Of a stretch of 64,000 bases of DNA, positions 49,678-58,806 are shown piece after piece. The position numbers and the translations under genes are program-made. Within the stretch, counting starts at the first letter, position 1; each line of letters opens with the position of its first letter. A model generated the notes under the pieces. It was not told the DNA's origin. It saw only the letters and a list, made by a program, of their open reading frames with translations, and searched no databases. The stretch covers positions 248,001-312,000 of the forward strand of contig NZ_BNBI01000002.1 of the NCBI RefSeq assembly GCF_014655295.1, written 5' to 3'. The stretch is from Streptomyces fumanus (GTDB lineage Bacteria; Actinomycetota; Actinomycetes; Streptomycetales; Streptomycetaceae).

Positions 49678-50160
49678 ATGGACCACTCCACCCACCACGC
49701 ACACGCCGCGGCCGGACACGCGCACGGCGCCACCTGGGCCACCGCGGTCCGGGCCACGCTGCACTGCCTCACCGGGTGCGCCATCGGCGAGATCCTCGGC
49801 ATGGTCATCGGCACCGCGCTGGGGTGGGGCAACGCGCCGACCATGGTCCTCGCGATCGCCCTGGCCTTCGTCTTCGGCTACTCCCTCACCCTCTCCGCGG
49901 TGATCCGCGCCGGAGTCTCCCCGAAGGCCGCCCTCAAGGTCGCGCTGGCCGCCGACACCGTCTCCATCGCGGTGATGGAACTGGTCGACAACGGCATCGT
50001 CGCCCTGGTGCCGGGCGCGCTGGACGCGCACCTGGCGGACGGGCTGTTCTGGTACGCGCTGCTCGGCGGCTTCGCCGTGGCCTTCCTGATCACCACGCCG
50101 GTCAACAAGTGGATGATCGGCCGCGGCAAGGGCCACGCGGTCGTGCACGCCTACCACTGA
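49678..50160 (+). CDS. DUF4396 membrane protein with His-rich N-terminus
   Basis: A 160-aa protein. The N-terminus [20 protein letters not shown] carries six His and suggests metal binding. Four TM helices follow ([90 protein letters not shown]), with conserved Cys and Glu in the first. DUF4396 proteins appear beside copper genes in actinobacteria. The CsoR-like site upstream supports copper-responsive expression. Confidence 0.8.
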   Translation: MDHSTHHAHAAAGHAHGATWATAVRATLHCLTGCAIGEILGMVIGTALGWGNAPTMVLAIALAFVFGYSLTLSAVIRAGVSPKAALKVALAADTVSIAVMELVDNGIVALVPGALDAHLADGLFWYALLGGFAVAFLITTPVNKWMIGRGKGHAVVHAYH

Positions 50161-50167
50161 CCCGAAA

Positions 50168-50393
50168 ATATCTGTGCTCGGGAAATGAGAATTAGGTATG
50201 GCGCCCGCCGACTATTCCTTCTCCCGCCGGGCGGATTCGAGGAGAGAATCGTCAGTGCCGATCGGAACGTGCTACTGTCGTTCCAGTTGCAGGTGTGGTT
50301 GCCAGAGGGTTAATTTCCGACGGGGTAATCACCACGGCGACACGGAATTCACACGGAGTGAATTCTGATACCGCCCTCCGAAGGAGAAACAAA
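50168..50393 (+). promoter_or_regulatory. Cold-shock gene leader, copy 1
   Basis: 226 bp shared in plan with 54228-54455: ATATCTGTGCTCG at the far end, TACTGTCGTT 121 bp before the start, then GTTGCAG-TGTGGTTGCCAGA, an ACGGGGT-ATCA block, and CCGAAGGAGAAA at the ribosome site. TACTGT is a plausible -10, which leaves about 110 nt of untranslated leader, as in temperature-responsive csp mRNAs. Confidence 0.65.
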
Positions 50394-50597
50394 ATGGCTA
50401 CTGGCACCGTGAAGTGGTTCAACGCGGAAAAGGGCTTCGGCTTCATCGAGCAGGACGGCGGCGGCGCCGATGTCTTCGCCCACTACTCCAACATCGCCAC
50501 CCAGGGCTTCCGCGAGCTGCTGGAGGGCCAGAAGGTGTCGTTCGACATCGCGCAGGGCCAGAAGGGCCCGACCGCCGAGAACATCGTCCCCGCCTGA
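50394..50597 (+). CDS. Cold-shock protein (CSD, RNA chaperone), paralogue 1
   Basis: A 67-aa single cold-shock domain. RNP1 is [11 protein letters not shown] and RNP2 [10 protein letters not shown]. The C-terminus is [12 protein letters not shown]. It melts RNA secondary structure at low temperature. The ATG follows AAGGAG. Nearly identical to the protein at 54456 (differences such as AEKG/SEKG, IEQ/IAQ and LLEG/LTEG). Confidence 0.97.
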   Translation: MATGTVKWFNAEKGFGFIEQDGGGADVFAHYSNIATQGFRELLEGQKVSFDIAQGQKGPTAENIVPA

Positions 50598-50623
50598 TCA
50601 TCCGGCGCTGACGCATACCTCGC

Positions 50624-50659
50624 AGCCGGGGCCCGCACCTAGGGGTGCGGGCCCCGGCT
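50624..50659 (+). terminator. Terminator of cold-shock gene 1
   Basis: AGCCGGGGCCCGCACC pairs perfectly with 50644-50659 over TAGG. The same hairpin follows cold-shock gene 2. Confidence 0.93.
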
Positions 50660-50720
50660 CGCTGTATTCCAGGGTGCTCCACTCGCCCGTACCGGTTCTC
50701 GATCCCCGCAGGAGGCACGT

Positions 50721-51002
50721 ATGACGTCGACCCCATTGGTCCGGACGGTCCAGCCGGTTCAGTCGATCCGGCGGAACGAGGCGCGGCGCGGGAGCGCGGC
50801 CGGGCCCCGGGTGCGGGACGACATGACGGTCGAGGTGGCGCTGTCCCTGATGGCCGGTGCCCGGGTCGACCGCCTCGTGCTCTGCGACGGGGACGACCAG
50901 AGCGTGGGCCTGATCACCCTGGCCCGGCTCGCCGTGCTGCGGGAGAGCCCCCTCTACACGGACCGGATCAGACTGCGGGACGTCCCCTCCCTCGCCCGCT
51001 GA
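50721..51002 (+). CDS. Single-CBS-motif small protein
   Basis: A 93-aa protein with AGGAGG seven bases before ATG 50721. The part from residue 30 on (VRDDMTVEVALSLMAGARVDRLVLCDGDDQSVGLITLARLAVL) is one CBS motif, which would need to dimerise for a Bateman module. It may bind an adenine nucleotide. It lies between the two cold-shock genes, probably as part of a cold/stress regulon. Confidence 0.8.
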   Translation: MTSTPLVRTVQPVQSIRRNEARRGSAAGPRVRDDMTVEVALSLMAGARVDRLVLCDGDDQSVGLITLARLAVLRESPLYTDRIRLRDVPSLAR

Positions 51003-51050
51003 TCCGGTGGTGTGAGTCCCGGGCGGGTCACCGCCCCCAGAAGACCCGAT

Positions 51051-51084
51051 GAGGGCCCTGCCGACGCGCGTCGGCAGGGCCCTC
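51051..51084 (+). terminator. Terminator of the CBS gene
   Basis: GAGGGCCCTGCCGACG pairs with CGTCGGCAGGGCCCTC over CG, followed by GTCGTCGTT. Confidence 0.92.
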
Positions 51085-51140
51085 GTCGTCGTTCCGCGCG
51101 CTCCGGTGCCGCCTGACACCGTCTCGGACACGGCAGAAAA

Positions 51141-51160
51141 TCTACTCTGGCCAGAGTAGA
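51141..51160. promoter_or_regulatory. Perfect 20-bp palindromic operator
   Basis: TCTACTCTGGCCAGAGTAGA is fully self-complementary and lies in an AT-richer patch before the MerR leader. It has the form of a TetR-, MarR- or GntR-type operator; no such regulator gene is adjacent. Confidence 0.6.
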
Positions 51161-51572
51161 CATTGGTCATCCCTCCGCCTAAGGTTTGTGGTGTTGACAC
51201 GGTCCAGCGAGACCGCCAGACACGAACTGGCGGGGAGAAGTACGCGAAGTTCGCAGGTCCGTGCGGCTCCGGAGCCCGCAGCCGGAGCCGCACGGCGCAG
51301 TCAGGCAACGGGTACGAGCAAGGACGGAGGAGCAGACGCCATCAGGATCGCCCGGTCCGGGAAGCCTCCGGTCCGGGTACCGCAAGACCCCGGATTGGAC
51401 GGTGGTCCCCGGTCACACAGCCGCGATCCCCGTACCCCCGGCCCCAGCGGGCCGGGTAGCGGAAACAGAAGGTCGGCCGAGCACGAGGGCCGGCAGATGG
51501 TGTTCAATTTCCTTCGGGGCCCTGGTGCTGCACGGCACCGGGGCCCCTCGACGCGTTGCACTACGAGGTGAC

Positions 51573-51923
51573 ATGGCAGCAGATACTCCGCTCAGCGATC
51601 GTCTGGACGACGACGACTACCCCGCCTACACCATGGGCCGGGCCGCCGAGATGCTCGGCACCACGCCCGGCTTCCTGCGGGCCATCGGCGAGGCCCGTCT
51701 GATCACTCCGCTGCGCTCGGAGGGCGGCCACCGCCGGTACTCCCGCTACCAACTGCGGATCGCGGCGCGCGCCCGCGAGCTGGTCGACCGGGGCACCCCC
51801 ATCGAGGCCGCCTGCCGCATCGTCATCCTCGAGGACCAACTGGAAGAGGCCCAGCGCATCAACGCCGAGTACCGCCGGGCGGCCGAGAAGGCCGCCGAGG
51901 GCGCCCGCACCGGGTCGGGCTGA
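51573..51923 (+). CDS. MerR-type HTH regulator
   Basis: A 116-aa protein. The winged HTH covers YTMGRAAEMLGTTPGFLRAIGEARLITPLRSEGGHRRYSRYQL (residues 18-60). A short helix (EEAQRINAEYRRAAEKAAEG) ends the chain, with no effector domain. It resembles the small MerR proteins that sit beside cold-shock genes in Streptomyces. The ATG follows ACGAGGTG. Confidence 0.87.
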   Translation: MAADTPLSDRLDDDDYPAYTMGRAAEMLGTTPGFLRAIGEARLITPLRSEGGHRRYSRYQLRIAARARELVDRGTPIEAACRIVILEDQLEEAQRINAEYRRAAEKAAEGARTGSG

Positions 51924-51951
51924 CGCGCGGGCCCGTTCCACCGGGCCGGGA

Positions 51952-53130
51952 TCAGGCCGCCGACCTGGCCGGCGCCGCCGGCCGAGCGGCGGTGACGCGG
52001 TGGCGGCGGGTCGGGGTGAGGGTGGGGTGGGCGACGCCCCAGGCGGCGCCCTTGCAGATCAGCTCCTTGTAGACGGCGGCGATCCGGCCGGTCAGAGCGG
52101 CGTCCTTGGCGCGGTCGTCGGCGGTGACGTACTGGATCAGACCGTCCCGGCGGCCGAGGGAGACGCACTGGTTGAAGTAGCGGATCGGCACCCGCGGGAC
52201 CTTGCCGCCGGTCAGCCGGGCCGCGAGGGCGTCGGCGGCCTGCCACGCGGTGGGCACGCCCGAGGCGCAGGACATCCGCAGCGGCTTGTCGCCGGGGCCC
52301 ATCACCAGGGCGGCGTCCCCGACGGCGTACACCTCGGGGTGCGAGACCGAGCGCATGGTCTCGTCGACCACGATCTGCCCGGTGTCGCCCAGCTTCAGCG
52401 ACGTGCTCCGCGCGAGCGGGTGCACCGCGAACCCGGCCGTCCACACGGTGGCCGCGGCCGGCAGGACCGTGCCGTCGGCGGTGGTGACGCGGTCCGCCTC
52501 GACGGCGGTCACCCGGGTGTGCTCGTGCACGGTGATGCCGAGCCGGTCGCAGACCTTGCGCAGGTGGCGGCGCCCCTTGGGCGAGAGCCAGTCGCCGAGG
52601 CCGGCGCGGGCGGCCAGGGCCACGTCGAGGTCCGGGCGGGCCTCGGCGATCTCGGTCGCCGCCTCCACACCGGTGAGGCCGGCGCCCACCACCAGGACGT
52701 GCTGCCCGGCGGACAGGCCGGCCAGGCGCTCGCGCAGCCTCTGCGCCCCGGCGCGGCCGGTGATGTCGTGGGCGTGCTCGGCGGTGCCGGGGACGCCCTG
52801 GGTGTTCCAGCCGCTGCCCAGGGCGTGGACCAGGGAGTCGTACTCCAGTTCGCCGCCGTCGTCGAGGGTGACCGTCCTGCGGTCGGTGTCCACCGCCGTG
52901 ACCCTGGCGATCCGGACGGTGACGCCGGTGCCGCGGAAGATGTCGGCGAGCGGGCGGGCCTTGAGGTCCTGGCCGGCCGCGAGCTGGTGCATCCGGACGC
53001 GTTCGACGAAGTCGGGCTCGGCGTTGACGAGGGTGATGTCGACGTCCTCGGGGCGCAGCCGCTTGGCGAGTCGGCCGGCGGCGATGGCTCCGGTGTATCC
53101 GGCTCCGAGAACGATGATGCGGTGCCGCAT
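51952..53130 (-). CDS. NAD(P)/FAD-dependent oxidoreductase, NDH-2-like
   Basis: A 392-aa protein with two dinucleotide-binding motifs: FAD (IIVLGAGYTGAIAAGRLA, residues 4-21) and NAD(P) (VLVVGAGLTGVEAATEIA, around 148-165). The second FAD motif is VYAVGDAALV (around residue 288). It is shorter than energy-coupling NDH-2 and lacks the C-terminal membrane helix. It is 102 bp after an ECF41 sigma-factor gene on the same strand; ECF41 factors are usually encoded beside an oxidoreductase, carboxymuconolactone decarboxylase or epimerase, and this enzyme fits that role. Confidence 0.87.
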   Translation of the reverse strand: MRHRIIVLGAGYTGAIAAGRLAKRLRPEDVDITLVNAEPDFVERVRMHQLAAGQDLKARPLADIFRGTGVTVRIARVTAVDTDRRTVTLDDGGELEYDSLVHALGSGWNTQGVPGTAEHAHDITGRAGAQRLRERLAGLSAGQHVLVVGAGLTGVEAATEIAEARPDLDVALAARAGLGDWLSPKGRRHLRKVCDRLGITVHEHTRVTAVEADRVTTADGTVLPAAATVWTAGFAVHPLARSTSLKLGDTGQIVVDETMRSVSHPEVYAVGDAALVMGPGDKPLRMSCASGVPTAWQAADALAARLTGGKVPRVPIRYFNQCVSLGRRDGLIQYVTADDRAKDAALTGRIAAVYKELICKGAAWGVAHPTLTPTRRHRVTAARPAAPARSAA

Positions 53131-53207
53131 GTCCCTGCTCCTGTCTGCTCCTGGTGAGGATTCGCCCCTTGAACCGGGCGGGACCGGGATTCCTGACAGG
53201 TATCGGG

Positions 53208-53223
53208 TGTGACTGCGGTCACA
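53208..53223. promoter_or_regulatory. CRP-like inverted repeat
   Basis: TGTGA-CTGCGG-TCACA matches the TGTGA-N6-TCACA form of cAMP-receptor-protein sites, between the sigma-factor stop and the oxidoreductase start, about 80 bp upstream of the latter. Confidence 0.5.
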
Positions 53224-53232
53224 TTCCCCGGG

Positions 53233-54174
53233 TCACAGGACGAGCAGCGGGTCGCCGTGGCCGGTGGCCGCCCAGTGGCGGGTGGCGCGCACCAGCTTGT
53301 CGGGGTTGGCCTGGCTGCGGAACGCGGCGATGCCGTCCGCCGTGACCTCCAGGCACATCACTCCGATGACCCGGTCGTCCACGACCACGACGAGGGCCGG
53401 CTCGCCGTTGGCGACGGCGGCGTGCACCCGCGCCGCGCCGCCGACCAGGGCCCGCTTGGCCGGACCGGGCTTGAACAGGCCCCGCATGAACTTCGCCACC
53501 GCCAGGGCGCCCTCGAACGGCCGGGTGCGGGCCGGGACCTTCCCGCCGCCGTCGCCGATCGCCACCGCGTCCTGGGTGAGCAGCGCCACCAGCGGTTCGG
53601 TACGGCCGCTGGCCGCGGCGGCGAGGAACTCCTCCACGATCCGCCGCGCGGCGGCCCGGTCGATCTCGGTCCGGGCCCGGCCGGCCGCGACGTGCTTCTT
53701 GGCGCGGTGCAGGATCTGCTGGCTGGCCGCCTCGGTGAGGTCCAGGATCTCCGCGATCTCCCGGTGCGAGTAGTCGAACGCCTCCCGCAGGACGTACACC
53801 GCCCGCTCGTTCGGGCTGAGCCGCTCCAGCAGGGTGAGCACGGCGTACGACAGCGACTCGCGCTGCTCGGCGGTGTCGGCGGGGCCGAGCAGCGGGTCCC
53901 CGGCGAGCAGCGGCTCGGGCAGCCACTGGCCGACGTAGGTCTCGCGGCGGGCGCGGGCCGAGGTGAGCTGGTTGAGGCAGAGGTTGGTGAGGACCTTGGT
54001 CAGCCATGCCTCGGGGACCTCGATCCGGGCCGGGTCGGCGGCCTGCCAGCGCAGGAACGTCTCCTGCACGGCGTCCTCCGCCTCGCTCGCCGAACCGAGC
54101 AGACGGTAGGCGATCGCCCCCAGCCGGGGCCGGGCCGCCTCGAACCGGTCGACGTCCTGCACGGTCAGCGCCAT
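53233..54174 (-). CDS. ECF41-family sigma factor (SigJ-like) with SnoaL-like C-terminal domain
   Basis: A 313-aa protein. Region 2 (RFEAARPRLGAIAYRLLGSASEAEDAVQETFLRW) and region 4 (LSPNERAVYVLREAFDYSHREIAEILDLTEAASQQILHRAKKH) give a complete ECF factor. A SnoaL-like domain (about 185-313) carries DGGGK (around residue 230), the motif ECF41 proteins use for autoinhibition. No anti-sigma gene is expected. The start is ATG 54174 (MALTVQDVDRFE). The 5' end faces the second cold-shock leader. Confidence 0.93.
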   Translation of the reverse strand: MALTVQDVDRFEAARPRLGAIAYRLLGSASEAEDAVQETFLRWQAADPARIEVPEAWLTKVLTNLCLNQLTSARARRETYVGQWLPEPLLAGDPLLGPADTAEQRESLSYAVLTLLERLSPNERAVYVLREAFDYSHREIAEILDLTEAASQQILHRAKKHVAAGRARTEIDRAAARRIVEEFLAAAASGRTEPLVALLTQDAVAIGDGGGKVPARTRPFEGALAVAKFMRGLFKPGPAKRALVGGAARVHAAVANGEPALVVVVDDRVIGVMCLEVTADGIAAFRSQANPDKLVRATRHWAATGHGDPLLVL

Positions 54175-54227
54175 GGGCCGGATCCTAACCCCTGCCGGCC
54201 CGCCCGTCCGGGTCCCGCCGGGGACGG

Positions 54228-54659
<432 letters not shown>

Positions 54660-54687
54660 CATCACCGGCGCTGACGCATACCTCGCT

Positions 54688-54721
54688 GCCGGGGCCCGCA
54701 CCTTGGGGTGCGGGCCCCGGC
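54688..54721 (+). terminator. Terminator of cold-shock gene 2
   Basis: GCCGGGGCCCGCACC pairs with GGTGCGGGCCCCGGC over TTGG, the duplicate of the hairpin at 50624-50659. Confidence 0.93.
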
Positions 54722-54810
54722 TCGCCGTATTTCCGGCGCCCCCCGTCCTCCTCATTCGCTGCGCGATTTCCCTTGATCGTGCCGTATCAAGGAAGTCTGA
54801 CATCTTGCCG

Positions 54811-56274
54811 ATGAGCCAGAGCCGTACCCGTGCCCCCCGCCGCGACAACCGCGGCAAAGGACGCCGTCCCGCCGCCGTCGCACCGCAGGGCGAATTCGCG
54901 CTGCCGGTGACGACCGTGCCCGCGCTGCCCCCCGTGGAGTCGTTCGCGGACCTCGATCTGCCCGCGGCGCTGCTGGAGACGCTCCGCCAGGAGGGCGTCA
55001 CCGCGCCGTTCCCCATCCAGGCGGCCACCCTGCCCAACTCGCTGGCCGGCCGGGACGTGCTCGGCCGGGGCCGCACCGGCTCCGGCAAGACCCTCGCCTT
55101 CGGCCTCGCCCTGCTGGCCCGCACCGCCGGACGCCGGGCCCTGCCGCGCCAGCCGCTGGCCCTGGTCCTGGTGCCCACCCGGGAACTGGCCCAGCAGGTC
55201 ACCGACGCGCTCGCCCCCTACGCCCGGGCGCTGAAGCTGCGCACCGCCACCGTCGTCGGCGGCATGTCCATCGGGCGGCAGGCCGGTGCGCTGCGCGGCG
55301 GCGCCGAGGTCGTGGTGGCCACGCCCGGCCGGCTCAAGGACCTCATCGACCGCGGCGACTGCGTCCTGGACGACGTCGCCGTCACCGTCCTGGACGAGGC
55401 CGACCAGATGACCGACATGGGCTTCATGCCCCAGGTCACCGCGCTGCTGGACCGGGTCCGCCCGGACGGGCAGCGGATGCTGTTCTCGGCCACCCTGGAC
55501 CGCAACATCGACCGGCTGGTCCGGCGCTACCTGAGCGACCCGGTGGTGCACTCCGTCGACCCCTCCGCGGGAGCGGTCACCACGATGGAGCACCACGTGC
55601 TGCACGTCCTGGACACCGACAAGCAGCGCACCGCCACCGAGATCGCCGCCCGCGACGGACGCGTGATCATGTTCCTGGACACCAAGCACCGCGTGGACCG
55701 GCTGACCAAGCACCTGCTGAACAACGGGGTGCGCGCCGCCGCCCTGCACGGCGGCAAGTCCCAGCCGCAGCGCACCCGGACCCTGGCCCAGTTCAAGGAC
55801 GGGCATGTGACGGTCCTGGTCGCCACCAACGTGGCCGCGCGCGGCATCCACGTCGACAGCCTCGACCTGGTGGTCAACGTCGACCCGCCGAGCGACCCCA
55901 AGGACTACCTGCACCGCGGCGGCCGTACCGCCCGGGCCGGGGAGTCCGGCAGTGTGGTCACCCTGGTCACCCCCGACCAGCGGCGCGACATGAACCGGCT
56001 GCTGGCCACCGCCGGCATCACCCCGCGGACCACCGCCGTGCGCTCCGGCGAGGCCGAGCTGAGCCGGATCACCGGGGCGCGCACGCCCTCCGGTGTCCCC
56101 GTCGTCATCACCGTGCCCGCCGCCGAGCGTCCCCGCCCGGCCGGTGCCACCGGCTCGCGCTCCTCCCGTGGCCGCCGCGGCCGTCCCGGCGGCCGGAGCC
56201 GGTCCGCCGCCGCCGGTGACGCCGGACGCCGGGGCGGCACCGGCCGTCCGTCCGCCTCCGGCCGGGCCGCCTAG
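54811..56274 (+). CDS. DEAD-box ATP-dependent RNA helicase
   Basis: A 487-aa protein. Q motif (FPIQAATLPNSLAGRD), motif I GRTGSGKT, Ia VPTRELAQQ, II LDEADQ (DEAD family with Asp-Gln at the end), III SATLD, IV IMFLDTK, V ARGIHV and VI HRGGRTARAGE are all present. The C-terminal 70 residues are a basic, Gly/Arg/Ser-rich RNA-binding tail. The start is ATG 54811; a TTG two codons upstream is closer to the GGAAG. It probably unwinds structured mRNA in the cold with the neighbouring Csp. Confidence 0.93.
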   Translation: MSQSRTRAPRRDNRGKGRRPAAVAPQGEFALPVTTVPALPPVESFADLDLPAALLETLRQEGVTAPFPIQAATLPNSLAGRDVLGRGRTGSGKTLAFGLALLARTAGRRALPRQPLALVLVPTRELAQQVTDALAPYARALKLRTATVVGGMSIGRQAGALRGGAEVVVATPGRLKDLIDRGDCVLDDVAVTVLDEADQMTDMGFMPQVTALLDRVRPDGQRMLFSATLDRNIDRLVRRYLSDPVVHSVDPSAGAVTTMEHHVLHVLDTDKQRTATEIAARDGRVIMFLDTKHRVDRLTKHLLNNGVRAAALHGGKSQPQRTRTLAQFKDGHVTVLVATNVAARGIHVDSLDLVVNVDPPSDPKDYLHRGGRTARAGESGSVVTLVTPDQRRDMNRLLATAGITPRTTAVRSGEAELSRITGARTPSGVPVVITVPAAERPRPAGATGSRSSRGRRGRPGGRSRSAAAGDAGRRGGTGRPSASGRAA

Positions 56275-56337
56275 CCGCCCGACCGCCCGACAGACCCCGT
56301 CCGACCCGGCCCGTCCCCTTCCCCCCTGAGAGGCATC

Positions 56338-56673
56338 ATGCGCTGTGTCATCGCCCGTTACCCGTTCGACCTGACGAAGAACGGGGTGCTGGACTCGATG
56401 AAGGGTGTGACGCCCGAGCCGATCACCGGTGAGTCGGTGACCATCGGCCGCCGCCGCTACCCGGCCAAGCAGGTCGGGGAGGTCGTCACCCGGCAGGACC
56501 GGCGGGACTTCACCAGCGGCGAAGTCGTACGGGCCATGACCCGGCTCGGCTTCACCTGCCACAGCACGCCCGAGCCCGAGCCGCCGGCCTCCCCGCAGGA
56601 CCTGCTCGGCGGCCCCGGCACCGCGACCGGGACCGGGACCGGGACCGCCGGGCAGGACGGCGTCACTTGGTGA
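56338..56673 (+). CDS. SCO5918-family protein
   Basis: A 111-aa protein: MRCVIARYPFDLTKNGVLDSM, then ITIGRRRYPAKQVGEVVTRQDRRDFTSGEVVRAM. It matches my memory of the Streptomyces SCO5918 family, which follows a DEAD-box helicase and a cold-shock gene as here. The C-terminal tail has repeats of TG (ATGTGTGTAG). Function unknown. Its last 11 bp overlap the end of the convergent propeller gene. Confidence 0.75.
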   Translation: MRCVIARYPFDLTKNGVLDSMKGVTPEPITGESVTIGRRRYPAKQVGEVVTRQDRRDFTSGEVVRAMTRLGFTCHSTPEPEPPASPQDLLGGPGTATGTGTGTAGQDGVTW

Positions 56674-58630
56674 ACGTCATGTACTTCCAGGCGCCGTGCG
56701 TCGTGGAGTTCACGGTGTCCCCCGAGGAGCCGTTGACGTAGGAGGAGCGCATCCGGGCGCGGATCCCCGACTCGCCCGGAGCCTCCAGGCTCACCGCCGA
56801 CTTGCCGTTCGAGCCCAGCGCGAAGTACTCGCTGCCCGAGTCGTACCAGGTGCCGTCGTAGTACACCTGGAGCTGGAAGCGCTGGTGGCGGCCCTGGTAG
56901 TAGTTCATCGTCGTGGTGAACACCGGATCGGTGTTCTTGTGGAACCAGTAGTACGTCGTGGAGCCGATCTTCCCCGTCTTGTAGTGCTTGGAGACGCTGG
57001 TGGAGACCTTGGCGTGGGCGTACGCGACCGACTTCACCGTCTTGGCGGCGTAGCGGGCGTCGCCGGCGAAGACCGCGGTGACCGTGGTGTCCCGGGTCAT
57101 GTCGACGGTCGCCGACAGGTTGCCCTTGGAGTTGACCTTGGCGGTCTTCAGCAGCTTCTTGCCCTTGTCGGTGCCGAACGGGTCCGCGTAGAGCGACACC
57201 GTGCGGTTCTTGTAGGTGCTGCCGAGGTGGGCGGTGAAGGTGACGTCCTTGCCGTACGCGTACAGCTTGCCGTTGTTGTTCAGGGTCAGCGACGGGGACT
57301 TCCGGGAGACCGTCACCGCGTCCGAGCCGGAGGCCGGGGCGTGGGTGGCGTCACCCGCGTAGGACACCTTGTACGTGACCTTGCCGCCGGCCGGCGGGGT
57401 GTCGGTGAACGAGAAGGTGCCGTCCGCCTTGGTCTTCACCGAGGGCAGCGCCTTGCCCTTGGGGGACTCCACGTCGGTGCGGGTCACCGTCAGGGCCGTG
57501 CCCGCGGCGGGGCGCGTCTTGGAGCTGAGCTTGCCGGTGACGGTGAGCTTCTTGGCCCGGTCGGCCTTGGCCGGCGCCGACACCGTCAGCTTGGGCAGCT
57601 CCCGGGTGGGGTCGGTCAGGGCGCGCAGCGAGTAGGTGCCGTAGTCGTCCTGGGAGACGGCGAAGACCCGGCTGGTGTCCGGCGCCCAGGCCAGGGCGCC
57701 GTCCACCAGGGTGTCGGGGCCGCTGCCGGCGCTGCCGGCGGGGAAGTCGTACTCCCTTGTCGGCTTCGGGTCGCCGGCGCGGTGGATGTGGACGTCCGGC
57801 TCGTACCAGGAGTAGCTGCCGCCCGCGATGGTGCCGTCGGGCGCGATCCGCACCGCGTTGGGGTAGGCGTCGATCGGATAGCTGCGGACCTCGGTGAGGT
57901 CGGTGGTGGAGTAGGCGGGCAGGCCGTAGCCGCTGCCGGTGCCGTCCCAGGAGGCGAGGACCTGGGTGCCGTCGGGCGTCAGGTCCAGTTGCTTGACGCT
58001 GGAGTCCAGGCTGCCCGCGACGCGCAGCGCGGCACCGTCGGCGGAGACGTCGAAGACGGCGAGCCGGCCGCCGCCGCCCGCCGCGAGCACGCCGGGCGCG
58101 GCCGGGTCGGCGGCCAGCATCGGCGCGGCGCCCAGGGCGGTGCCGTCCTGGTCGAGGCGGACCACCGGCTCGGCGCCGGAGACGTCCAGGGAGCCGAGGC
58201 CGCCGGCGTACCCGAACCAGATCCGGCCGTCCACGGCCTCCAGGTCGGCGGGGGCGTCCGCGCCGTCCAGCGGGTAGCTCGCGGTCTGGGTGTACGTCGC
58301 GGTCTCCACCGAGACGATCCGGTCGGCGCCCTTGACGGCCGCGTACACCTGCCCGGAGTCGGGTGCCAGCGCGAGGCCGGTCACGCCGGGCAGGCCGGTC
58401 AGGGTCGCCTTGACGGCGCCCGTGTAGTCGGTGACGACGAGCTTGCCGCCGCTCGGGTCGGAGACGTACACGCGCCGGTGGACGCCGTCCACGACCAGGT
58501 CGCCGACCGAGGCCACCGGGAGAGTCTTCGCGGAGTCGGCCATCGCCGTCCCCGCCGTGGTCGCGGTCAGGGCCGCGGAACCGAGGAGGACCGCGACGGT
58601 GGTCGCGATCGAGATGCTGCGCCTGCGCAC
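56663..58630 (-). CDS. Secreted beta-propeller protein with Ig-like C-terminal domain
   Basis: A 655-aa exported protein. The signal peptide runs to AMA-DSA (residue about 33). Residues 40-345 form a YncE/WD40-like propeller (VDGVHRRVYVSDPSGGKLVVTD, VTGLALAPDSGQVYAAVKG, DLTPDGTQVLASWDG, LAWAPDTSRVFAVSQDD). One or two Ig-like/carboxypeptidase-regulatory-type repeats (350-540) follow. The last 110 residues are a Tyr/Trp-rich domain (TTYYWFHKNTDPVFTTTM, WYDSGSEYFALG). Probably surface-associated; ligand unknown. Confidence 0.8.
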   Translation of the reverse strand: MRRRSISIATTVAVLLGSAALTATTAGTAMADSAKTLPVASVGDLVVDGVHRRVYVSDPSGGKLVVTDYTGAVKATLTGLPGVTGLALAPDSGQVYAAVKGADRIVSVETATYTQTASYPLDGADAPADLEAVDGRIWFGYAGGLGSLDVSGAEPVVRLDQDGTALGAAPMLAADPAAPGVLAAGGGGRLAVFDVSADGAALRVAGSLDSSVKQLDLTPDGTQVLASWDGTGSGYGLPAYSTTDLTEVRSYPIDAYPNAVRIAPDGTIAGGSYSWYEPDVHIHRAGDPKPTREYDFPAGSAGSGPDTLVDGALAWAPDTSRVFAVSQDDYGTYSLRALTDPTRELPKLTVSAPAKADRAKKLTVTGKLSSKTRPAAGTALTVTRTDVESPKGKALPSVKTKADGTFSFTDTPPAGGKVTYKVSYAGDATHAPASGSDAVTVSRKSPSLTLNNNGKLYAYGKDVTFTAHLGSTYKNRTVSLYADPFGTDKGKKLLKTAKVNSKGNLSATVDMTRDTTVTAVFAGDARYAAKTVKSVAYAHAKVSTSVSKHYKTGKIGSTTYYWFHKNTDPVFTTTMNYYQGRHQRFQLQVYYDGTWYDSGSEYFALGSNGKSAVSLEAPGESGIRARMRSSYVNGSSGDTVNSTTHGAWKYMTFTK

Positions 58631-58806
58631 AGTGCTGGAACCCCCACAGGAGAGCCCGGCGTCGGCCGGGCGTAAGTGAATGGGCCGCTTGTCCCCCCAG
58701 GCGCCGCCGCGCGGCGCGTGGACGCGGTCCGTCGAGCAGGGTATGGCATGCCAGCGACAATCGCGCAGTGGGTTATGCGTACCGCCGGCCGGTCTAGTCT
58801 GCTGGC

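Larger units (their letters stand above)
51003..51572. other. Long gene-free stretch between the CBS and MerR genes
   Basis: 570 bp with a terminator (51051-51084), a perfect palindrome (51141-51160) and then about 400 bp with no protein-like frame. TTGACA at 51195 may be a -35 box of a long leader reaching the MerR gene. GGGGCCCTGGTGCTGC and GCACCGGGGCCCC (51516-51546) could pair as a hairpin ahead of the MerR start. Confidence 0.5.
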
